A stretch of 37,282 nt of DNA from Brevibacterium sp. (GTDB lineage Bacteria > Actinomycetota > Actinomycetes > Actinomycetales > Brevibacteriaceae), in assembly GCA_030457025.1 (NCBI GenBank), contig JAKDSA010000022.1:1-37282 (forward strand), read 5' to 3'. The number at the start of each line of letters is the position of its first letter. Position 1 is the first letter of the stretch. Both the position numbers and the translations under genes were made by a program. The notes beneath the pieces are model-generated. The model did not search any database. It was not told the origin of the DNA and saw only the letters and a program-made list of their open reading frames with translations. Below are positions 8,856-16,868 of the stretch, one piece after another.

Positions 8856-8900
8856 GGCCGGCTGCCCGCGCTCTCGCCGATCAGAGTGCCGAAACAGGCC

Positions 8901-8940
8901 GCGCCGGAACTGCTCAGACCGCGCCGGAACTGCTCAGACC
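8901..8940. repeat. 20-bp perfect tandem duplication at a gene end
   Basis: The 20-base unit GCGCCGGAACTGCTCAGACC occurs twice without interruption (8901-8920, 8921-8940). The stop codon of the minus-strand SnoaL-like gene (TCA at 8934-8936 on the plus strand) lies in the second copy. It sits in the short convergent gap between two genes, 45 bases from the 25-bp duplication. Confidence 0.95.
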
Positions 8941-9287
8941 GCCGCTTGGAAGAAGTACGTGGTGCGTTCGGCGATGAGGCCATCGGTGTCGAAGAGGAAG
9001 AAATCGGCAAAGCCCACGGAAGTATCCGTACCGTCCTTGAGCCGGCCGGTGAAGACCCCGCGGCTGGAGGCGCGATCGCCGTCGACGAGGATCTCCGTCA
9101 ACGAGTGCGAACCCGATTCGATGACGCGCTCACCGTGGTAGAAATCGGTGATCTGAGATCCGACCATGGTCGGGTATCCGGGCCGATCGTAGTGTCCATC
9201 GGCCGCAAACAGCGCCGAGGTGGCACCCGGGTCCCCGGCGTCGACGGTGGAGTAATAGCACTTCACGAGTTCAGTCACACTGTCCAT
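8934..9287 (-). CDS. SnoaL-like / nuclear transport factor 2-fold protein
   Basis: This 117-residue protein has the SnoaL/NTF2 cone-fold pattern: an N-terminal helix (TELVKCYYSTVDAGDPGATS), then ALFAADGHYDRPGYPTMVG, then alternating strands ending in GFADFFLFDTDGLIAERTTYF. The ATG at 9287 has no Shine-Dalgarno; the open frame extends to 9368, but family similarity begins at this ATG. Such proteins act as small isomerases, hydrolases or ligand-binding domains in the cytosol. The substrate is not inferable. It is convergent with the dehydrogenase gene, and its stop codon lies within the 20-bp tandem repeat. Confidence 0.8.
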   Translation of the reverse strand: MDSVTELVKCYYSTVDAGDPGATSALFAADGHYDRPGYPTMVGSQITDFYHGERVIESGSHSLTEILVDGDRASSRGVFTGRLKDGTDTSVGFADFFLFDTDGLIAERTTYFFQAAV

Positions 9288-9464
9288 GGCAACACAGTAA
9301 CAGCGATCACATCTCACGTTCCGCTCAAGGGGTGGGACGTGGAATTGCCGCCGAGGTGATTGGGCCATAGCGTGGGAGGTGAATCCATTCGTCGACCGGT
9401 GCCGGATCTTCGGTGCTGCGTCGTTGGATCGAGGTCAACAACCCCACCAGAAATGAGGCTCGAC

Positions 9465-10844
9465 ATGTCCACCATGTATCGCGTGACCAACCCGGCAACC
9501 GGCGAAGTCGCCGAGGAATTCGCCACTGCCACCGACTCAGAGATCTTGGCCGCCCTCGATCGATCCGCGACCACCTTCACCGAATGGAGTCAGACGTCCG
9601 TGGCTGATCGCGCCGCGATCCTCTCCCGGGTCTCCGAGATCTACGCCCAGCGGGCTGAGGAACTCGCAGGTGTCATTCAGCTGGAGATGGGCAAGGCCGT
9701 CCCCGAAGGCAAGGGCGAGGTCGGGCTGAGCTCGGCCATCTACCGCTACTTCGCCGACAACGCCGAGGCATTCATGGCCGATGAACCGCTGCGCGGGCCA
9801 GAGGACGGCACTGCGATGATCCGCCGCAAGCCGGTCGGGTCCCTGCTGGGCATCATGCCCTGGAACTTCCCCTATTACCAGGTTGCGCGCTTCGCGGCCC
9901 CCAACCTGGCATTGGGCAACACGATCCTGCTCAAGCACGCCCCGCAGTGCCCCCGCTCGGCTCAGATCATGGAAGAGATCTTCATCGAGGCGGGACTGCC
10001 AGAGGGCGCCTACATCAACATCTATGCGAGCAACGAACAGGTCGCCGACCTCATCCTGCCCGACCCGCGCAACCACGGGGTCTCCCTGACCGGGTCCGAA
10101 CGTGCAGGCTCGGCAGTCGCGGCCGAGGCGGGCAAGAACCTCAAGAAGGTCGTCCTCGAGCTCGGCGGGTCCGACCCCTACGTCCTCCTCGACACAGACG
10201 ATGTCGCGAAGTCGGCGAAGACAGCCTTCAGGTCCCGCATGGGCAACACGGGCCAGGCTTGCAACTCGCCCAAGCGCATGATCGTCATGGACGAGGTCTA
10301 CGACGAATTCCTGTCCTCGATCACCGAGGCGGCGAAGAAGTTCACACCCGAATCCCCCGGAGACGAAGGCTCCCGCCTGTCGCCGCTGTCGTCGGTGGCG
10401 GCCGCTGATCGCTTCATCGAGCAGGTCCAGGACACCGTCAAGGACGGTGCGACTCTGCTCGCCGGCGGCAAGCGCTACGACGGTGGGAATGCCTATGTCG
10501 AACCGGTCGTCCTGGCCGATGTGGAGAAGGGAATGCGCGGCTACTACGAAGAGCTCTTCGGTCCCGCCGTCATCGTCTATCGCGTCAGCAGTGAGAAAGA
10601 GGCCGTCGAGATGGCCAATGACACCCCGTTCGGCCTGGGCGCCGCTGTGTTCTCCAACGACCTTGAGCGGGCCGAGCGTGTCGGTTCTCAGATCGACTCC
10701 GGCATGGTCTTCCTCAACACGCCCGAAGGCACTCGTGAATACCTGCCCTTCGGTGGAGTCAAGCGCTCCGGCGTCGGCCGTGAGCTGGGACCGCTGGCCA
10801 TGGACGAGTTCGTCAACAAGCAGATGGTGTTCAAGAAGAACTGA
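9465..10844 (+). CDS. NAD(P)-dependent aldehyde dehydrogenase, succinate-semialdehyde type
   Basis: The protein has 459 residues. The ATG at 9465 is chosen because GAGG at 9455-9458 lies 6 bases upstream; the frame is open from 9360. Catalytic residues are visible: the general-base glutamate in VVLELGGSDPYV (residue about 232) and the nucleophilic cysteine in NTGQACNSPKR (residue about 266). The cofactor-binding motif IMPWNFPYYQVARF is also present. Length and sequence resemble the Sad/GabD-like succinate-semialdehyde dehydrogenases, which oxidise succinate semialdehyde or related aldehydes to acids. No GABA transaminase is adjacent. The downstream neighbour is a short-chain fatty acid transporter, separated by a strong terminator. 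Confidence 0.9.
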   Translation: MSTMYRVTNPATGEVAEEFATATDSEILAALDRSATTFTEWSQTSVADRAAILSRVSEIYAQRAEELAGVIQLEMGKAVPEGKGEVGLSSAIYRYFADNAEAFMADEPLRGPEDGTAMIRRKPVGSLLGIMPWNFPYYQVARFAAPNLALGNTILLKHAPQCPRSAQIMEEIFIEAGLPEGAYINIYASNEQVADLILPDPRNHGVSLTGSERAGSAVAAEAGKNLKKVVLELGGSDPYVLLDTDDVAKSAKTAFRSRMGNTGQACNSPKRMIVMDEVYDEFLSSITEAAKKFTPESPGDEGSRLSPLSSVAAADRFIEQVQDTVKDGATLLAGGKRYDGGNAYVEPVVLADVEKGMRGYYEELFGPAVIVYRVSSEKEAVEMANDTPFGLGAAVFSNDLERAERVGSQIDSGMVFLNTPEGTREYLPFGGVKRSGVGRELGPLAMDEFVNKQMVFKKN

Positions 10845-10891
10845 GCCTGAGCTTCCGGCGCACTGCGTCGCCTGAGCCGCTTTCCCACTCT

Positions 10892-10925
10892 CAGGGTGTT
10901 GACCGCACCGGCGGTCAGCACCCTG
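10892..10925 (+). terminator. Strong intrinsic-type terminator after aldehyde dehydrogenase
   Basis: Arms CAGGGTGTTGACCGC (10892-10906) and GCGGTCAGCACCCTG (10911-10925) pair over 15 positions with a single G-T mismatch, around the tetraloop ACCG. The stem begins 48 bases after the stop at 10844 and is followed by ATTGTAT rather than a full T tract. It separates the dehydrogenase from the downstream transporter. Confidence 0.85.
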
Positions 10926-10931
10926 ATTGTA

Positions 10932-10962
10932 TGCTGAGACCCCATACAGTCTTTTCTCAGCA
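10932..10962 (+). promoter_or_regulatory. Leader hairpin abutting the ribosome-binding site of the fatty acid transporter
   Basis: Perfect 7-base arms TGCTGAG (10932-10938) and CTCAGCA (10956-10962) enclose a 17-base loop. The last base of the second arm is the first base of the AGGAGG Shine-Dalgarno (10962-10967) of the gene starting at 10973. The element could influence translation initiation or serve as an operator. No direct evidence separates these options. Confidence 0.4.
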
Positions 10963-10972
10963 GGAGGATCTC

Positions 10973-12352
10973 ATGTCGGCACAGAAGCCGTCGACCCAGA
11001 CGAACGCGGCCGCGTCAAAAGGGCTGATGCGTCCGGTCAATCGTTTCCTCGAGCAGTGGATTCCGTCAGCGCTGACGTTCGCCATCGTTCTCACACTCAT
11101 CGTCGCCGTTCTGGCGTTCATCCTCACGGGAGCCAGCCCCACCGATGTCGTCACCGGCTGGGGCGAGGGACTTGCCGGACTGCTCGCGTTCATGACGCAG
11201 ATGTCCCTCATCCTGCTCCTCGGCCACATCCTCGCCAACACGGGACCGGTGCAGAAGTTGCTCACCCGCCTGGCTCGTGTCCCCGGCAGCCCGACGTTCG
11301 CCTACGTCTTCGTCTTCGTCGTCGCAGCGGTCGCCAGCCTCATCACCTGGGGGCTCGGGCTCGTCGTCGGCGCGCTCCTGGCTCGCGAGATCGCCGTGCA
11401 GGCGCGCAGCCGCGGGCTCAAAGTGCACTTCCCGCTGCTCGTCGCCGCCGGATACTCCGGTTTCGTCGTCTGGCACATGGGCTACTCCGGTTCTGGACCG
11501 CTGACGGCAGCCACCCCTGATTCCTTCCTCGCCGAATCCCTGGGCGGAGAAGTCATTCCTGTCAGCGAAACCATCTTCTCGACCTGGAACCTGCTGGCCA
11601 TCCTCGCAGTCATCGTCGTCTGCGCCGTCTTGTTCTTCCTCGTCGCACCGAAGAAGGATGCCCCTGTCTACGAACTCCCCGAGTCGATCGCCTCCGAGGC
11701 AAAAAGCACCGTCGACGAGGAGGTCGTGACCCCGGCCGACCGCATCGACGCGTCACGGATCCTGACTCTCATCGTCGGTCTGGCGCTCGTCATCTACCTC
11801 GCCGTCCACTTCGCCCAGGGCGGGGGACTGACTCTCGATATCGTCAACTGGTCGTTCCTCGCACTCATCTTTCTGCTGGTGAAGAACCCCTTCGAACTCA
11901 TCCACCTGACGAAGGAAGCCGCCTCCAACGTCGGTGAGATCCTGCTCCAATTCCCGCTGTATGCAGGAATCCTCGGGATCATGTCCACGACCGGCCTGAT
12001 CGCGGTCTTCTCCGATGCCCTTGTCTCGATTGCGAATCCGACGTCCTTCGGTGTTCTCGCCTTCCTCTCGGCCGGTCTCGTCAACTTCTTCGTCCCCTCG
12101 GGCGGCGGCCAGTTCGCGGTGCAGGGCCCGATCATGCTCGATGCGGCCAACCAGCTGGGCGTCGATCCGTCGATTGCGATCATGGCGGTCTCCTACGGCG
12201 ACCAGTGGACGAACATGCTGCAGCCGTTCTGGGCGCTTCCGGTCCTGGCCATCGCGGGACTGAAGATGCGTGACATCCTCGGCTACACCTCGGTGACCTT
12301 CCTCGGTTCGGGCGTCGTCATGGTCGCCGCGTTGTTCTTCGTCTCCCTGTGA
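10973..12352 (+). CDS. Short-chain fatty acid transporter, AtoE family
   Basis: This is a 459-residue integral membrane protein with about a dozen hydrophobic segments. The ATG at 10973 is set by AGGAGG ending 5 bases upstream; the longer frame from 10931 is rejected. Family (PF02667, AtoE/TIGR00366) traits include the N-terminal NRFLEQWIPSALTFAIVLTL, the conserved HMGYSGSGPLTAATP loop and the C-terminal FFVPSGGGQFAVQGPIM, which precedes GDQWTNMLQPFWALPVLAI. The family imports acetoacetate, butyrate or other short-chain fatty acids. The neighbouring aldehyde dehydrogenase and nearby acyl-CoA genes fit growth on small acids. A hairpin touches the Shine-Dalgarno. Confidence 0.9.
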   Translation: MSAQKPSTQTNAAASKGLMRPVNRFLEQWIPSALTFAIVLTLIVAVLAFILTGASPTDVVTGWGEGLAGLLAFMTQMSLILLLGHILANTGPVQKLLTRLARVPGSPTFAYVFVFVVAAVASLITWGLGLVVGALLAREIAVQARSRGLKVHFPLLVAAGYSGFVVWHMGYSGSGPLTAATPDSFLAESLGGEVIPVSETIFSTWNLLAILAVIVVCAVLFFLVAPKKDAPVYELPESIASEAKSTVDEEVVTPADRIDASRILTLIVGLALVIYLAVHFAQGGGLTLDIVNWSFLALIFLLVKNPFELIHLTKEAASNVGEILLQFPLYAGILGIMSTTGLIAVFSDALVSIANPTSFGVLAFLSAGLVNFFVPSGGGQFAVQGPIMLDAANQLGVDPSIAIMAVSYGDQWTNMLQPFWALPVLAIAGLKMRDILGYTSVTFLGSGVVMVAALFFVSL

Positions 12353-12613
12353 GGCTGAGCCGAATGCCGCCGCATACTCCACCAATTGCCCGGTCACTTC
12401 GTGCCCAGTCACTTCGTGCCCATTGCCACGTATCCACTCGACGCGCTCGGTTCGGTTGCCGACGGTTACGGTATGGTAGCCTGCATAGTTGGTCTCATCC
12501 GGTGAATCCTGTGTGAAATAGGTGGGTGTGCCGTGAGCCGGCGTGAAATCGGCCGGCACGCAGAAGAAGCAAGTCAATTCGGGCGAGATTTCGTCCTATG
12601 AAGGAGCAAGCTG
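12353..12613. other. Intergenic stretch with a 15-bp tandem repeat and an antisense open segment
   Basis: This 261-base gap between two plus-strand transporter genes has a perfect tandem repeat GTCACTTCGTGCCCA at 12393-12407 and 12408-12422. On the minus strand it is open from a TTG at 12577 into the transporter gene. The intergenic part of that frame (about 74 codons) reads like ordinary protein (for example TPTYFTQDSPDETNYAGYH). No ribosome-binding site is seen for it and no family is recognised, so it may be a gene remnant. AAGGAG at 12601-12606 serves the next gene. Confidence 0.5.
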
Positions 12614-14683
12614 ATGTCAGCCGCAGTGGACAAACCCGCGGAGAAGTCGAAAAAGGGGGCGAAGGCCGTGCTGCCTCCGGTGAATAAGCCGGTATTCATC
12701 GCAGCTGCACTGGGTACCCTGGCCATCACCATCTGGGCGCTCATCGCCCCTGCCAACGCCGAGGGGGTCCTCGGCGCCGTCGTCGGCTGGACCTCGGACT
12801 GGTTCGGCTGGTTCTACGTCCTCCTTGTCGCCGTGGTCCTGATCTTCGTCATCTATCTCGCGGCTTCGAAGTACGGGAACACCAAGCTCGGCCCCGAGCA
12901 CTCCAAACCGGAGTTCGGCCTGCTCGCATGGGCATCCATGCTCTTCGCCGCTGGCATCAGCACCGACCTCATGTTCTTCGCCGTCTCCGAGCCCGTCACT
13001 CAGTACCTGGCTCCGCCGAGCACCCAGCCGGAAACCGTTGACGCGGCGCGCGAAGCCACGGTCTGGACACTGTTTCACTACGGTCTCAGCGGTTGGGGAC
13101 TCTATGCCCTCATGGGCATCTCCCTGGCGTACTTCGCCTACCGGATGAACATGCCATTGGCGATCCGCTCTGCGCTTGCCCCGATCTTCGGCAAACGCGT
13201 CCACGGGGCATTAGGCGACACGGTCGACCTCGCTGCGCTGCTGGGCACCGTCTTCGGTGTGGCCACCTCTTTGGGCATCGGCGTGGTCATGGTCAACACC
13301 GGCCTCAACCAAGTCTTCGGCATCCCGATCGGTGTGGGCTCACAGATCGGCATCGTCGTCGTCGGCATTGTCGTGGCCACGCTCTCAGCCGTGTCAGGTG
13401 TGGACAAAGGCATCAAGTTCCTCTCGATCCTCAACGTCTTCCTCGCAGTCGCACTGAGCCTCTGGGTCCTCATTGCAGGCAACACCCAGTTCCTGCTCAA
13501 CGCCTTCGTCCTCAACGTCTTCGACTTCATCAGAATGTTCCCGGACATGGCGGGTCAGACTTTCGCCTTCGAGGACACCGGCACATGGATGACCGACTGG
13601 ACCCTCTTCTTCTGGGCCTGGTGGATCGCCTTTGCCTCATTCGTCGGACTCTTCCTCGCCCGCATCTCCCGCGGACGCACGATCCGCCAGTTCGTTCTCG
13701 GGACTCTGACGATTCCGTTCATCTACATCTTCATGTGGATCTCGATCTACGGAAACTCTGCACTCGACCTCATCCGCAACGGTGGCAAAGAGTTCGGCGA
13801 GAAGACGATGCTCAACCCCGAGGGCGGGTTCTACGAGCTGCTCTCGAACTACCCGGGATTCGTCATCATCGCCGCACTCGCGACGATCACAGCACTGCTG
13901 TTCTACGTCACCACCGCAGACTCCGCCGCACTCGTCATGGCCAACCTCTCCTCGCATCTGCCGACAGCGCAGGACGACGGCCGTCCGGGACTGCGCATCT
14001 TCTGGGCCATTGCCACCGGCGCACTGACCATCGCAATGCTCATCGTCGGTGGTGTGGGTGCGCTGCAGAACGCGACCGTCGTCATGGGGCTGCCCTTCGC
14101 TTTCGTCGTCATCCTCGTGATGATCGGGCTCTACAAGGCGCTGCGGGTCGAAGCGAACCGGGTCGACAGCGTCGACCAGAGCCTGCCGGGCTCGCTGGCC
14201 AGGCGCTCACGCACAGGCGACGGGAATGAGCCCTGGCAGCGTCAGCTGAGCCGGGTTCTGTCCTTCCCCAGTGGCAACAAGGCACGCGACTTCGAACGCG
14301 AAGTCCTCACTCCCACGTTGGAGGAAGTCGCCGCGGAGATGGCCGAACGAGGAGTCGCGGCCCGTTGCGGTCGCATCGATACGGAGGGGCAGTTCGTTGA
14401 GGACGGCGAGCTCATCCAGCTGGAGGTCGACGGCGAGGGCCAGTATCCCTTCCGGTACCAGATCTGGCCGCACAAGGTCAGTGTGCCCTCCTTCGGCGGA
14501 CACGTGCCGCGCGGGACCGAGGACTACTACCGCATGGAGGTCTACCTCGACGGTGGTACCGGGCAGGGCTACGACGTCATGGGCTACTCGAAGGAACAGC
14601 TCATCGACGATGTCCTCGACAAGTACGCCCGCCACGTGGAGTTCCTGCAGCTGCAGGAGAACATCGCCAACCACGACGACTGA
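12614..14683 (+). CDS. betT: BCCT-family choline/betaine transporter, BetT-like with long C-terminal domain
   Basis: The protein has 689 residues, matching BetT (about 680) rather than the shorter BetP or CaiT types. AAGGAG lies 7 bases before the ATG. Twelve hydrophobic segments span residues about 25-520. The BCCT core helix GLSGWGLYALMGISLAYFAY (tryptophan region) and the WTLFFWAWWIAFASFVGLFL helix carrying the aromatic substrate-box residues are clear. A hydrophilic tail of about 160 residues follows, ending in the segment VEVYLDGG-like / GYDVMGYSKEQLIDDVLDKY typical of BetT regulatory domains. It is expected to import choline, driven by protons or sodium, for glycine-betaine synthesis. 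No betA or betB gene is nearby. Other BCCT substrates remain possible. Confidence 0.85.
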   Translation: MSAAVDKPAEKSKKGAKAVLPPVNKPVFIAAALGTLAITIWALIAPANAEGVLGAVVGWTSDWFGWFYVLLVAVVLIFVIYLAASKYGNTKLGPEHSKPEFGLLAWASMLFAAGISTDLMFFAVSEPVTQYLAPPSTQPETVDAAREATVWTLFHYGLSGWGLYALMGISLAYFAYRMNMPLAIRSALAPIFGKRVHGALGDTVDLAALLGTVFGVATSLGIGVVMVNTGLNQVFGIPIGVGSQIGIVVVGIVVATLSAVSGVDKGIKFLSILNVFLAVALSLWVLIAGNTQFLLNAFVLNVFDFIRMFPDMAGQTFAFEDTGTWMTDWTLFFWAWWIAFASFVGLFLARISRGRTIRQFVLGTLTIPFIYIFMWISIYGNSALDLIRNGGKEFGEKTMLNPEGGFYELLSNYPGFVIIAALATITALLFYVTTADSAALVMANLSSHLPTAQDDGRPGLRIFWAIATGALTIAMLIVGGVGALQNATVVMGLPFAFVVILVMIGLYKALRVEANRVDSVDQSLPGSLARRSRTGDGNEPWQRQLSRVLSFPSGNKARDFEREVLTPTLEEVAAEMAERGVAARCGRIDTEGQFVEDGELIQLEVDGEGQYPFRYQIWPHKVSVPSFGGHVPRGTEDYYRMEVYLDGGTGQGYDVMGYSKEQLIDDVLDKYARHVEFLQLQENIANHDD

Positions 14684-14691
14684 CCACACAC

Positions 14692-14721
14692 GGCGACTGA
14701 TGCCAGTCTGAGTCAGTCGCC
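14692..14721 (+). terminator. Hairpin downstream of the BCCT transporter
   Basis: Perfect 9-base arms GGCGACTGA (14692-14700) and TCAGTCGCC (14713-14721) enclose a 12-base loop and begin 8 bases after the stop at 14683. No T tract follows. It is likely a terminator or the first of two in tandem. Confidence 0.65.
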
Positions 14722-14730
14722 GGCCATATT

Positions 14731-14769
14731 GAGCCCGGTGTCTGCCCTACAGGGGCAGGTGCCGGGCTC
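14731..14769. terminator. Second hairpin, overlapping the 3' end of the convergent gene
   Basis: Arms at 14731-14747 and 14753-14769 share GAGCCCGG/CCGGGCTC and TGCCC/GGGCA stems with an internal three-base mismatch and a short loop, followed by TTCCTC. It overlaps the last codons and stop of the minus-strand aspartate dehydrogenase gene and may act on both strands. Confidence 0.55.
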
Positions 14770-15652
14770 TTCCTCGTCCCATACCCTCCAGACATGTCCG
14801 TAGGGTGCGAGTGACGGACAGGGCGGTCAGTCCGCTGGTCGCGGGGTTCTCCGGGCTCGGCGTGGACGAGATGGAGAACGCGAAATCTCCTGCCGGCCCG
14901 GTGGCAGTGATCTCATGGTGCGAATCCTCCTGACGCGGGTCCGCGCGGATCACCACTCGTGTCCGATGCAGAGCCTCGGCCATGAGTTCGTCGTCCGCGC
15001 TCGCCCCGAATCCGAGCCCACGTGTCGCCCAGGCTAGGGCCACGGTGATGTTGACGTTGGCGGGGAACTTCACGATCGCCTCGGCGGGGGTGCCGGTGAA
15101 GATGGTCAGCGGGCCATCGTCGGGGGTCAGACTCTCGAGGCGGCGGACCTCCTCGTCGGGCATCCAGGGTTGGATCAGGCCGCTGGGGGCCTTTGCCGTC
15201 GTGATGGTCACCGTCTTGAGAGCCTGGGCCTGAGCTGCGGCTTCGAGGACGTCGAGCCCGCCGATCGCCCCATTCGTCACGTGTAGATCGCCCGGCCCGG
15301 CCAGGAGTGACCTTCTGGTCGGCCGATCGGCAAGAGCTCCGACGCTCGTGAGGATGAACGGAATTCCGGCGGCCACCACGGCCGGTCCATAGCTCCGTGC
15401 CGCTGGGACGCCTGCACATTCGACGACAGCATCGGCCGGGAGTGCAGTCCAGCACGAGTCCGCGGGGCTCTCGATTTGGATGAGCTCGGCGCCCTGGTCC
15501 CGATGTTCGGCATGCTTGTCGAGGTCGCGGACCAGCGCGGTCAGCGTCACCCGGCCACTCGAGATCTCCGGGTGCAGCAGGCGGGCAACGTGGCGTCCGA
15601 TCGCCCCGAACCCGATCATCAGCACCGATTTCACTTCCCGCTCTGGCCTCAT
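14747..15652 (-). CDS. Aspartate dehydrogenase family protein (NadX-like)
   Basis: The protein has 301 residues from the ATG at 15652; a GTG at 15667 is an alternative, and neither has a Shine-Dalgarno. The Rossmann loop VLMIGFGAIGRHVARLL is at the N-terminus. The second domain contains the family segment TNGAIGGLDVLEAA, followed by ITTAKAPSGL and the conserved KFPANVNITVALAWATRGLG. Members of this family oxidise L-aspartate to iminoaspartate with NAD(P), in NAD biosynthesis or amino-acid catabolism. No nadA or nadC gene is adjacent, so a catabolic or substrate-divergent role is possible. It is divergent from the glycosylase gene, with a 92-base gap, and its 3' end overlaps a hairpin. Confidence 0.85.
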   Translation of the reverse strand: MRPEREVKSVLMIGFGAIGRHVARLLHPEISSGRVTLTALVRDLDKHAEHRDQGAELIQIESPADSCWTALPADAVVECAGVPAARSYGPAVVAAGIPFILTSVGALADRPTRRSLLAGPGDLHVTNGAIGGLDVLEAAAQAQALKTVTITTAKAPSGLIQPWMPDEEVRRLESLTPDDGPLTIFTGTPAEAIVKFPANVNITVALAWATRGLGFGASADDELMAEALHRTRVVIRADPRQEDSHHEITATGPAGDFAFSISSTPSPENPATSGLTALSVTRTLRTCLEGMGRGRARHLPL

Positions 15653-15744
15653 AGCATCAGGGTACACATCGGCACGGACATTGCAGTGTCAGTGCGCCGG
15701 GGTACCGTAGCGGTGTGGATGACAGAGGCAGGGGAGAGGCACCG

Positions 15745-16371
15745 ATGACAGAGACGAATGTCGGCGATGGCACAGCCACTGACAGTGCCATCGTGGGTGA
15801 AGATGGGCTCGCCCGAACGCCGTGGGCCTACGGTGATCCGCTGCTGCTTCGCTACTACGACACCGAATGGGGAATGCCCGTTCGGGACGAGCCGGGAATG
15901 TTCGAGCGCCTGAGCCTCGAAGGCTTCCAGGCGGGATTGTCATGGTTGACGATCTTGAAGAAGCGCGATCGCTTCCGGGAGGTCTTCACCCGCTTCGACG
16001 CCGAGGCGGTGGCCGCGTTCGGCGAGCCCGACATCGATTCCCTGCTCGCTGATTCTGGAATCATCCGGCATCGTGGAAAGATCGAAGCCTGTATCGGCAA
16101 TGCCAGAGCAACACTGGCGATGCGTGATCAAGGGGGACTCGGCGATTTCATCTGGAGCTTCCAGCCGGAGACCACACCGCGTCCCCGCACGCTGAGCGAG
16201 GTGCCCACGACGAGCCCCGAGTCGTTGGCTCTGTCGAAGGCGCTGAAGAAGAAGGGGTTCCGGTTCGTCGGACCGACCACCATGTACGCGCTGATGGAAG
16301 CCGTCGGTATGGTTGACACGCACGTCCTCGGATCCCATCGCCGAGGTGCGGCCGGAATCTGGAGCGACTGA
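15745..16371 (+). CDS. DNA-3-methyladenine glycosylase I (Tag-like)
   Basis: The protein has 208 residues. The ATG at 15745 follows GGGGAGAGG; the open frame to 15715 is not used. The family pattern is clear: LLLRYYDTEWGMPVRDE, LSLEGFQAGLSWLTILKKRD and FRFVGPTTMYALMEAVGMVD. Tag enzymes excise 3-methyladenine from alkylated DNA. In E. coli Tag a zinc snap uses Cys4, His17, His175 and Cys179. Here the first cysteine and histidine positions appear replaced (TPWAYG and YYDTEW), and the C-terminal stretch VDTHVLGSHRR keeps a histidine but has no cysteine, so zinc binding looks lost. The Nudix gene follows after 50 bases, giving a possible DNA/nucleotide sanitation unit. Confidence 0.88.
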   Translation: MTETNVGDGTATDSAIVGEDGLARTPWAYGDPLLLRYYDTEWGMPVRDEPGMFERLSLEGFQAGLSWLTILKKRDRFREVFTRFDAEAVAAFGEPDIDSLLADSGIIRHRGKIEACIGNARATLAMRDQGGLGDFIWSFQPETTPRPRTLSEVPTTSPESLALSKALKKKGFRFVGPTTMYALMEAVGMVDTHVLGSHRRGAAGIWSD

Positions 16372-16421
16372 TCCGTTCGGCGATGATCCTGATGACATGC
16401 AGATCCTGATGAAAGGCTGGA

Positions 16422-16865
16422 ATGAACGATATCCGAGTCAGTGCACTCGTCTTGCTGCACCCTCTCGAACCCTTTCTGCTCATGGTCCGCAAGGAGGGCA
16501 CGACGTCGTTCATGCTCCCCGGCGGCAAACCCGAAGCCGGTGAGAGTGCCGAGGCGACGATCATCAGGGAGATCAGCGAAGAGCTCGGCCTCACCCTCGA
16601 GACGGGTCAGCTCTCACCGCTGGGAACCTTTTCCGCAGATGCGGCCAATGAAGCCGAGCACAGGGTGATCGGGGACGTGTTCTGCTATGAGGGGCTGCCT
16701 GCTGAACTCGATGTTGATCGAATCAACCACCAGGCCGAGATCGCTGAGGCTGCGTGGTTTCCCTACGCACCGATGCCGGCAGACGACGCGGAGCGTCAGT
16801 TTGCCCCACTGACCCGTCTGCAGGTTATTCCGGCTCTGGCAGAACGGGGCCTGCTCGCGCGATGA
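16422..16865 (+). CDS. Nudix hydrolase
   Basis: This 147-residue cytosolic hydrolase has a complete Nudix box at residues about 34-56 (G-x5-E-x7-R-E-x2-E-E-x-G, visible as GGKPEAGESAEA then REISEELGL). Nudix enzymes cleave nucleoside diphosphates linked to another moiety, using the box glutamates for magnesium. The substrate is not inferable. AAAGG 5 bases before the ATG serves as ribosome-binding site. It follows the DNA glycosylase gene on the same strand. An 11-base direct repeat GATCCTGATGA (16385-16395, 16402-16412) lies in the gap between them. Confidence 0.9.
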   Translation: MNDIRVSALVLLHPLEPFLLMVRKEGTTSFMLPGGKPEAGESAEATIIREISEELGLTLETGQLSPLGTFSADAANEAEHRVIGDVFCYEGLPAELDVDRINHQAEIAEAAWFPYAPMPADDAERQFAPLTRLQVIPALAERGLLAR

Positions 16866-16868
16866 GCC

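Noticed and set aside
11753-12577. 274-codon antisense frame through the AtoE-like gene
   Set aside because: Within the gene it is rich in Arg/Asp/Glu with no family pattern, a shadow of the strongly coding plus strand. Only its intergenic part is noted as a possible remnant.
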